From JALYQB01 sp035640155 (GTDB lineage Bacteria; Actinomycetota; Actinomycetes; Mycobacteriales; Pseudonocardiaceae): a stretch of DNA of 9,016 nt. The stretch is from NCBI GenBank assembly GCA_035640155.1, contig DASQWR010000236.1, forward strand, positions 1 through 9,016. The letters run 5' to 3'. The notes under the pieces were generated by a model that was given only the letters and a program-made list of their open reading frames with translations, was not told where the DNA came from and did not search any database. Made by a program: the position numbers and the translations under genes. Below are positions 1 to 4,992 of this stretch, one piece after another (the stretch's first letter is position 1; each line of letters starts with the position of its first letter).

Positions 1-557
1 GCGGGCAGGGTCGCCCGCAGGCCGAGCGCCTCGGCCCGCCCGGCGTACACCCCGCCGAGCAGCGGGTCGACCAGCCGGTCCACCAGCTCGTCCCCGGCGC
101 GGGATCGCAGCAGGGCACCCACGGCAGCGTCCGAGCCCGGCTCCCAGTGCAGCGGCGTCCCCGGCTCGGCGGCGACCCGCGCCAGGCCCTCGGGCGACAG
201 CACACCCGCGACGTCGTCCGGGGAACCGGGCAGCCCGAGCACGGTCCGGCTCGGCAGCGGCACCGTCCGCCCCCCGGCACGGACAGTCGGGCGCGCCGGA
301 GTGGGGTGTACCAGCTCGGTGCCCAGCCCGAGCTCGGTGACCAGTGCGGTCGCCTCGGGACGGACGACGAGGAAGGCCTCGGCGCCGACGTCGAACGGGA
401 CACCCGCCAGCTCGATGGTGCGCAGCGCGCCGCCGATCCGGGAGGAACCCTCGAGCACGGTGATCCGCGCACCGGGGGGAAGCAGCCGCCGCAGCCGGTA
501 GGCACCCGCGAGGCCCGAGACGCCACCACCGACGACCGCGACGTGCGGCGCCGTCAC
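1..557 (-). CDS. hemY: HemY-type FAD-dependent protoporphyrinogen/coproporphyrinogen III oxidase, N-terminal part (runs off the left edge)
   Basis: The visible 185 codons are the N-terminal part of a HemY-family flavoprotein (also called hemG or cgoX). The start is a GTG at 555-557 that overlaps the hemE stop as GTGA (554-557), so translation is probably coupled. Residues 6-20 form the FAD-binding Rossmann motif (VVGGGVSGLAGAY, GxGxxG pattern). Residues 34-47 (VLEGSSRIGGALRT) carry the acidic residue E36 expected to contact the FAD ribose, and GAEAF lies near residue 64. Near the edge, DRLVDPLLGGVYAGRAEAL is the typical HemY central motif. Family knowledge: in actinobacteria this enzyme mainly oxidises coproporphyrinogen III to coproporphyrin III, ahead of ferrochelatase and HemQ. 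Membrane association is expected. The C-terminal part is outside the window; there is no sign of a break in the visible part. Confidence 0.95.
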   Translation of the reverse strand, partial: MTAPHVAVVGGGVSGLAGAYRLRRLLPPGARITVLEGSSRIGGALRTIELAGVPFDVGAEAFLVVRPEATALVTELGLGTELVHPTPARPTVRAGGRTVPLPSRTVLGLPGSPDDVAGVLSPEGLARVAAEPGTPLHWEPGSDAAVGALLRSRAGDELVDRLVDPLLGGVYAGRAEALGLRATLP

Positions 558-1624
558 AGCGCGTGCACGAGCTCCACGACCCGCGTCAGCATCTCCGGGT
601 CGGTGTCGGGCAGCACGCCGTGCCCGAGGTTCACGATGTGCGCGTCGGCGGCCCGGCCCTCCGCGACCACCCGCCGCACCGCGCGCTCGACCGCCGGCCA
701 GCCGGCGAAGAGCACCGCCGGGTCCAGGTTGCCCTGCAGCACGACTGGCCGGCCGGGGCAGCCGGCGCCGACGCGGCGAGCGGCCTCGGCCAACGACACC
801 CGCCAGTCCACGCCGACCACCTCGGCACCGGCCTCGGCCATCGCGCCGAGCAGCTCCCCGGTCCCCACGCCGAAATGGATGCGCGGCAGGCCGGTGCCGG
901 TGAGGCCGTCGAGCACCCGGGCGGTGTGGGGCAGCACGAACTCGCGGTACGCCCACTCGGGGAGCGCGCCCGCCCAGGAGTCGAACAGCTGCACCGCGTC
1001 GACTCCGGCCTCGGCCTGCACCCGCAGGAAGGTCAGCGTCACGTCGGCCAGGTGGTCGAGCAGCGCGTGCCACACCGCCGGCTCGGCGTGCATCAGCGCC
1101 TTGGTGCGCTCGTGGTTGCGACTCGGCCCACCCTCCACGAGGTAGGAGGCAAGCGTGAACGGCGCCCCGGCGAAACCGATCAGGGGCACCGCGCCGAGCT
1201 CGCCGACCAGCAGCCGGACGGCCGCGGCCACCGGCTCCACGGCGGCGGGCTCGAGCACCGGCAACGCCGCGACATCGGAGGCGCAGCGTACTGGTGCCTC
1301 CACCACCGGGCCGGTGCCCGGCACGATGTCCAGCCCCACCCCGGCGGCGCGCAGCGGCACCACGATGTCGCTGAACAGGATCGCGGCGTCCACCCGGTGC
1401 CGGCGCACCGGCTGCAGGGTGAGCTCGCAGGCCAGCTCGGGGGTGAGGCACGCCTGCAGCATCGGGATGTCGGCGCGCAGCTCCCGGTACTCGGGCAGGG
1501 ACCGGCCAGCCTGCCGCATGAACCAGACCGGCAGGCGGGGCGGGCGCCCACCCCGGGCCGCGACGAGCAGGGGGGCATCGGTCAGCTCACGGCGCGCGGG
1601 GACCAGCCGGGTGGCGTTCGTCAT
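554..1624 (-). CDS. hemE: Uroporphyrinogen decarboxylase
   Basis: This 356-aa protein has the normal length for UroD, the cytoplasmic TIM-barrel enzyme that removes four acetate carboxyls from uroporphyrinogen III to give coproporphyrinogen III. Both family signatures are present: PVWFMRQAGRSLPEYR at 32-47 and GFAGAPFTLASYLVEGG at 150-166. The residues matching the human active site are visible as D86 (in ILFSDIV), Y161, S216 (in LFDSWAG) and H335 (in NLGHGVLPDTDPE). It lies upstream of hemY with a 4-base overlap, forming a heme operon. The ATG at 1622-1624 fits the family N-terminus, but the purine run GGGAG lies directly against the ATG, too close for a normal ribosome site. A four-codon upstream frame ends in ATGA across this start, so initiation may depend on coupling. 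The gene is intact. Confidence 0.98.
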   Translation of the reverse strand: MTNATRLVPARRELTDAPLLVAARGGRPPRLPVWFMRQAGRSLPEYRELRADIPMLQACLTPELACELTLQPVRRHRVDAAILFSDIVVPLRAAGVGLDIVPGTGPVVEAPVRCASDVAALPVLEPAAVEPVAAAVRLLVGELGAVPLIGFAGAPFTLASYLVEGGPSRNHERTKALMHAEPAVWHALLDHLADVTLTFLRVQAEAGVDAVQLFDSWAGALPEWAYREFVLPHTARVLDGLTGTGLPRIHFGVGTGELLGAMAEAGAEVVGVDWRVSLAEAARRVGAGCPGRPVVLQGNLDPAVLFAGWPAVERAVRRVVAEGRAADAHIVNLGHGVLPDTDPEMLTRVVELVHAL

Positions 1625-1764
1625 CTCCCGGTCATCGTCCCACGAGCGTGCCGTGTCCCGCCCGGCGTGCCGTGTCCCGCCCGGCGTGGCACCACCCGCT
1701 CGCCGGCTCCACGTGCGACGGTGAGCCCCGACGGTACGAGGAACAACCGCGAGAGGTGCACCCG
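1625..1764. promoter_or_regulatory. Divergent intergenic region hemE / four-cysteine gene
   Basis: This 140-base gap separates two outward-reading transcription units, so it should hold both promoters. Apart from the 19-bp tandem repeat and the GAGAGG ribosome site at 1751-1756, I see no convincing -35/-10 pair in either direction. The only hexamer worth noting is TACGAG at 1735-1740, on the plus strand, a poor match to an actinobacterial -10. Confidence 0.45.
1646..1688. repeat. 19-bp perfect tandem repeat between hemE and the four-cysteine gene
   Basis: GCGTGCCGTGTCCCGCCCG occurs twice back to back at 1646-1664 and 1665-1683, and a third partial copy (GCGTG) follows at 1684-1688. It lies 22 to 64 bases upstream of the hemE start, in the 140-base divergent region where promoters for both directions must sit. 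It may be a double operator, a promoter-spacing element or a product of replication slippage. The sequence alone does not decide between these. Confidence 0.85.
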
Positions 1765-1989
1765 ATGGCCCACCACGCCCCCGATGACCGCTACGTCACC
1801 ATCGAGATCGCCTGGTGCGCCGGCTGCCGGCTCGACACCGAGGTGGAGGTGGTGCAGCTGCCCGGCGATCCGGCTCCGGTGGCGATCTGCCTCGAGTGCG
1901 CGGGGGGCGTCGAGCTCTGGTGGCAGCCAGTGGTTCCCAGCTATCGGATGACCTCCGGTCACCCGGTGCGCGACGCCCGCGCCTCGTGA
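1765..1989 (+). CDS. Small four-cysteine (CxxC...CxxC) zinc-ribbon-like protein, function unknown
   Basis: This is a 74-aa acidic protein. The ATG at 1765-1767 is chosen because GAGAGG (1751-1756) lies 8 bases upstream and the protein then begins MAHHAPDDRYVTIEIAW. A longer reading from the ATG at 1648 would run through the tandem repeat and has no ribosome site. Two cysteine pairs, C18-x-x-C21 and C42-x-x-C45, are 20 residues apart and fit a single zinc ribbon or rubredoxin-like knuckle. The short C-terminal part has WW (52-53) and a basic end. There is no signal peptide or membrane segment, so it is probably cytoplasmic. Its stop overlaps the GTG of the DUF3000 gene (1986-1989), which implies co-translation and perhaps a shared role. 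I do not recognise a named family. Binding to RNA, DNA or a partner protein are all possible. Confidence 0.78.
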   Translation: MAHHAPDDRYVTIEIAWCAGCRLDTEVEVVQLPGDPAPVAICLECAGGVELWWQPVVPSYRMTSGHPVRDARAS

Positions 1990-2540
1990 CCGGTTCGGTC
2001 CCGGTCGCATTCCGGCGGGCGGTCCGCTCGTTGGAGCGAGCCCGGCCACGCTCCGAGGTCGAGCTCGAGCGCCTGCGAGCGCCGCAGCGGCTCGCCCCAT
2101 GGACCCACGCGATCGGCGCCCGGGTGACAGCTGACGGTGAGGAGATCGTGACCGCCCGGCTGGTGCTGCTACACGACCCGGACAGCCAGGCGGCCTGGGG
2201 CGGGACGTTGCGCCTGGTGGCCTACCTCCGCGCGGAACTCGAGGTGGAGCTGGCCGGGGACCCGCTGCTGGCCGCCGTGGGCTGGTCGTGGCTCACCGAG
2301 GCCCTGCACGCCACCGGAGCCCGGAGCACCGCACTCGGCGGCACGGTCACCCAGACGTCCTCGGTGCGCTTCGGCGACATCGCCGGGCCGCAGCGGTCCG
2401 ACGACGTGGAGCTCCGGGCGTCCTGGACGCCGCTGGACGAGGACCTGCGCCCGCATGCCGACGCGTTCTGTGAGCTGATCGCCACCGCCGCCGGGCTGCC
2501 CCCGGTCGGGGTGACAGCGCTCAGTCAGCGGCAGGCCTGA
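1986..2540 (+). CDS. DUF3000 domain-containing protein
   Basis: This 184-aa protein matches the actinobacterial DUF3000 family from end to end. Typical blocks are FRRAV at 9-13, RAPQRLAPW at 31-39, RLVLLHDPDSQAAWGG at 58-73, RLVAYLRAELE at 76-86, DPLLAAVGWSWLTEAL at 92-107, GGTVTQTSSVRFGD at 118-131 and ELRASWTP at 142-149. The start is the GTG at 1986, because it gives the family N-terminus and overlaps the previous stop as GTGA; no separate ribosome site is visible, so coupled re-initiation is likely. The function of DUF3000 is unknown. From memory, relatives such as the Mycobacterium tuberculosis Rv2680 region also lie divergent from hemE and usually precede a ribonuclease D gene. Here the next gene is a yciO homolog instead. 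No membrane segment or known catalytic motif is seen. Confidence 0.9.
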   Translation: MTGSVPVAFRRAVRSLERARPRSEVELERLRAPQRLAPWTHAIGARVTADGEEIVTARLVLLHDPDSQAAWGGTLRLVAYLRAELEVELAGDPLLAAVGWSWLTEALHATGARSTALGGTVTQTSSVRFGDIAGPQRSDDVELRASWTPLDEDLRPHADAFCELIATAAGLPPVGVTALSQRQA

Positions 2541-3160
2541 TGGCGAGATACTTCGACGTGCATCCGGTCGACCCGCAGCGTCGCGTGATCGGTCAGGTCG
2601 TCGACCTCGTCCGCGCCGGCGGCCTGATCGCCTATCCGACGGACTCCTGCTATGCGCTCGGCTGCCAGCTGGGCAACAAGGAGGGGATCGACCGGATCAG
2701 GAAGATCCGCCGCCTCGACGACCGGCACCATTTCACGCTGGTGTGCAAGGACTTCGCCCAGCTCGGACAGTTCGTGCAGGTCAGCAATGCGGTGTTCCGG
2801 CTGGTCGCGGCGTCGACGCCGGGCAGTTACACGTTCATCCTGCCGGCGACGAAGGACGTGCCACGCCGGTTGTGGCACCCGGGGAAGAAGACCGTCGGCG
2901 TCCGCATCCCCGACCACCCCGTTGTGCAGGCGCTGCTCGCCGAGCTCGGGATGCCGCTGCTGTCGTCCACCCTGCTGCTGCCCGGCCAGGACGATCCGAT
3001 GACGCAGGGCTGGGAGATCAAGGAGCGGCTCGATCATGCGGTGGACGCGGTGGTCGACTCCGGTGACTGCGGCACCGAGCCGACGACGGTAATCGACTTC
3101 TCCCAGGCGGAAACCGAGATCCTACGTCGTGGAGCGGGCGACACCTCCCGGTTCGAGTGA
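2540..3160 (+). CDS. yciO: YciO-family protein (Sua5/YciO/YrdC fold, threonylcarbamoyl-AMP synthase-like)
   Basis: At 206 aa this is the length of E. coli YciO and resembles it along its whole length, rather than the essential TsaC/Sua5. Visible blocks are GGLIAYPTDSCYALGC at 27-42 (nucleotide-site signature), IRKIRRLDDRHHFTLVCKD at 53-71, TPGSYTFILPATKDVPRRL at 93-111, KTVGVRIPDHP at 117-127, PTTVIDF at 181-187 and the C-terminal RGAGD at 197-201. The family has the dsRNA-binding YrdC fold. TsaC/Sua5 makes threonylcarbamoyl-AMP for tRNA t6A, while the role of YciO proper is less certain. The ATG overlaps the DUF3000 stop by one base (TGATG), so it belongs to the same transcript. Its codons look slightly less GC-biased than the neighbours (tat, cat, aat, gtt occur), which could mean transfer. 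A separate TsaC/Sua5 is expected elsewhere. Confidence 0.93.
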   Translation: MARYFDVHPVDPQRRVIGQVVDLVRAGGLIAYPTDSCYALGCQLGNKEGIDRIRKIRRLDDRHHFTLVCKDFAQLGQFVQVSNAVFRLVAASTPGSYTFILPATKDVPRRLWHPGKKTVGVRIPDHPVVQALLAELGMPLLSSTLLLPGQDDPMTQGWEIKERLDHAVDAVVDSGDCGTEPTTVIDFSQAETEILRRGAGDTSRFE

Positions 3161-3208
3161 CTGCGAGCTCGGGTACGCGTCGATGAGTTCCCTCCTCCCC
3201 GGCAGTCA
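3158..3208. terminator. Possible bidirectional hairpin between convergent genes
   Basis: TGACTGC at 3158-3164 is the exact reverse complement of GCAGTCA at 3202-3208. A second short match, CGGG at 3170-3173 with CCCG at 3198-3201, extends the pairing across a bulge. The two arms contain the stop codons of yciO (3158-3160) and of the 84-aa gene (3206-3208), the right place for a shared terminator. The loop is long and no T-run follows on either strand, so this is tentative. Confidence 0.3.
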
Positions 3209-3460
3209 GCGCCGGCCGTGTTGGGCTGGAGGGTTGAGGCCGGCGGAGATCAGCCGTCGGAGCGCGATGATGACCGCGGCGGTCAGCAGGCTGCTCCAGG
3301 ACGGAGTGCCCGCGAGCCGGAGCAGTCCGGCGGCGGTGAGGAACTCCAGCAGCACGGCCAGCGCCTCGCGCGGCTGTCTGGACGAGGCGAGGACAGCGGC
3401 GGCGGCCACGAGCGCCGCGCCGACGACGAGTAGTGCGGCCAGATCAAGAACAGCTGTCAC
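3206..3460 (-). CDS. Small membrane protein, short DUF1622-like paralog
   Basis: This 84-aa hydrophobic protein begins at a GTG (3458-3460) that overlaps the stop of the DUF1622 gene as GTGA, so the two are translationally coupled. About three membrane segments are visible, near 5-26, 33-50 and 55-73, ending in a basic tail (HGRR). No signal peptide cleavage site is obvious. Residues 34-75 align without gaps to residues 81-122 of the DUF1622 protein next door, with 16 of 42 identical by eye. The shared core reads LA..LEF..A...LR.A..PS followed by A.I.A.R. Both proteins also have VGA in the first membrane segment. It is therefore probably a shortened, diverged copy that partners the larger protein. 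Its function is unknown. It is the last gene of the clp-topoisomerase-DUF1622 operon. Confidence 0.75.
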   Translation of the reverse strand: MTAVLDLAALLVVGAALVAAAAVLASSRQPREALAVLLEFLTAAGLLRLAGTPSWSSLLTAAVIIALRRLISAGLNPPAQHGRR

Positions 3461-3909
3461 GGGGCGCTGGCCGGTCGTGACCGCCGGTCCCGTGCCTCGT
3501 TCTGGCGTTCGATCTCGGCCCGCTCGTTGGCGATCTCTCGGGCGAGGAAGTAGTTGAGCGCAGTCCGGATGGCGGCGATGGCGGCAAGTTGGCCAATCTC
3601 GGTGAAGCTGGGCGCGATGGCAGTCCGCAGCACGTCGCCGGCGAGCTGGAACTCCAGTCCGAGCGCGAGGAACCGCCCGAGGCTGAGCCGGATCGCCACG
3701 AACGATGTCGCGGAGCCACCTCGGCTCCGGTCAAAGCCGGCGCGGAGGAACTTCAGGAAGGCCCATATCGCGCCTACGAAGATGATCAGTGCGCCAGCTG
3801 CCTCGACCAGCCGCACCAGTACGTCGACGACCTCGCGCAGGATCGACTCCGGCAGCACCTCTCCCATCACATCGGCCACGGGCGGCGGGGTACCCGGTGT
3901 CGGTGGCAC
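3457..3909 (-). CDS. DUF1622 family membrane protein
   Basis: At 150 aa this is typical in length for DUF1622, a small multi-pass membrane family of unknown function. A membrane segment lies near 36-55 (VEAAGALIIFVGAIWAFLKF). It is followed by the family core: AIRLSLGRFLALGLEFQLA (72-90), DVLRTAIAPSFTEIGQLAA (92-110) and IAAIRTALNYFLAREI (111-126), probably forming two more segments. The end (127-148) is strongly charged and cytoplasm-like. The start is uncertain. GTG at 3907-3909 is the most upstream in-frame choice, but V11, V14 or M15 would also preserve the whole domain. A good GGAGG (3926-3930) lies 16 bases upstream and is better placed for an out-of-frame ATG at 3914-3916. It sits 42 bases after topoisomerase IB and overlaps the next gene by 4 bases. 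Confidence 0.88.
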   Translation of the reverse strand: MPPTPGTPPPVADVMGEVLPESILREVVDVLVRLVEAAGALIIFVGAIWAFLKFLRAGFDRSRGGSATSFVAIRLSLGRFLALGLEFQLAGDVLRTAIAPSFTEIGQLAAIAAIRTALNYFLAREIANERAEIERQNEARDRRSRPASAP

Positions 3910-3951
3910 GGAACATCTCGTAGGTCCTCCACGCGTAGAAGAACGGCACTG

Positions 3952-4986
3952 TCATTCGCGGAGCAGGCGCAGCACGGCGCGCTCGACAGCGCACCGCACG
4001 GCGTCATCGGACAGGTTGTCGGACCCGGCCCGGTGCATCGCGCGGAGCACGGTCCGGCCCTCCTCGAACCGCTCCACCACGCGCGGGTCCACGTAGGAGG
4101 CCCGCGCCACGGCGCGGGTGTTGCCCAGGTGCTCGGCGACCTCGTCCAGCACGGTGTTGACCACTCGGGCGCGGTTTCGCTGCGAGGTGGGAACACCGTC
4201 TGCGGCCGCCCCGGCGAAGGCCGCCGCGGCCAGCACCGTCGCGTTCCAGGTACGAAGGTCCTTCGCGGTGAAGTCCGGCCCCGCGAGTTCCTTGATCCGC
4301 GCGTTGACGTCCGCGGAGCGCACGTCGCGCCACGCCCGGCCGTCGCGGTAGGCCAGCAGCTCCTCGCCCCCTCCGCGACGACGCAGCAGCGACCCCACGA
4401 CGCGGTGCAGCTGGGCGTCACGCAGGGCGATCGCGCGATCCGCTCCGCCCTTGGCCCGGTAGCGGAACTCCACCGCCCCGCGCCGCAGCCGCACGTGCTC
4501 GCGGCGCACGGTGGCCAGCCCGAAGCTGCCCTCCTCGTCGTCCTCCCCGTCGCTGGGCGCGTACTCCTCGCTGCCGACGCGGAACACTCCGATGTCGAGC
4601 ATCCGCACCGCGGCCGCGAGCACCCGCTCCCGGGTCAGGCCCTTCCCGTCGAGCTGCTCGGTCACCTCTGCACGCACCTGCGGCAGCCGCCGTCCCAGCT
4701 GCAGCACCCGGTCGTGCTTCTCGGCGTCGCGGACGCGGCGCCACTCGTCGTGGTAGCGGTACTGCCGCCGCCCCGCCGCGTCCGTGCCGACGGCCTGGAT
4801 GTGCCCGTTCGGCAACGGGCAGATCCAGACGTCCTGCCACGCGGGCGGGATCGCGAGGCTCCGGATGCGCTCGAGGGTCTCGGGATCGGTGACCCGTCCG
4901 CCGCTGGCATCCGCATAGCTGAACCCGCGGCCACGCCGCTGCCGGCTGATCCCGGCGCTGCTCGGCCGGACCCGTCGCAGTCGCAC
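3952..4986 (-). CDS. DNA topoisomerase IB (eukaryotic/poxvirus-like type)
   Basis: This 344-aa enzyme relaxes both positive and negative supercoils through a 3'-phosphotyrosyl nick, without ATP or magnesium. The N-terminal domain carries DPETLERIRSLAIPPAWQDVWICP (34-57) and GHIQAVGTDAAGRRQYRYH (61-79). The catalytic set of the Deinococcus-type enzymes is complete: R136 (in FRVGSEEY), K179 (in RYRAKGG), R245 (in FTAKDLRTW), N289 (in LGNT, replacing the poxvirus histidine) and Y298 (in ASYVDPRV) as nucleophile. An unusual acidic stretch lies at about 143-153 (APSDGEDDEEG), where relatives have a shorter link. The start is a GTG (4984-4986), 6 bases after the clp stop, and GAGG reaching into that stop codon serves as ribosome site. 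It is probably cotranscribed with clp and DUF1622. It would act beside the regular topoisomerase I and gyrase. Confidence 0.95.
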   Translation of the reverse strand: MRLRRVRPSSAGISRQRRGRGFSYADASGGRVTDPETLERIRSLAIPPAWQDVWICPLPNGHIQAVGTDAAGRRQYRYHDEWRRVRDAEKHDRVLQLGRRLPQVRAEVTEQLDGKGLTRERVLAAAVRMLDIGVFRVGSEEYAPSDGEDDEEGSFGLATVRREHVRLRRGAVEFRYRAKGGADRAIALRDAQLHRVVGSLLRRRGGGEELLAYRDGRAWRDVRSADVNARIKELAGPDFTAKDLRTWNATVLAAAAFAGAAADGVPTSQRNRARVVNTVLDEVAEHLGNTRAVARASYVDPRVVERFEEGRTVLRAMHRAGSDNLSDDAVRCAVERAVLRLLRE

Positions 4987-4992
4987 CGGACC

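Noticed and set aside
563..1951. Plus-strand open frame (about 462 codons) opposite hemE
   Set aside because: It is antisense to a fully supported hemE and also runs through the tandem repeat and the four-cysteine gene in the wrong frame.
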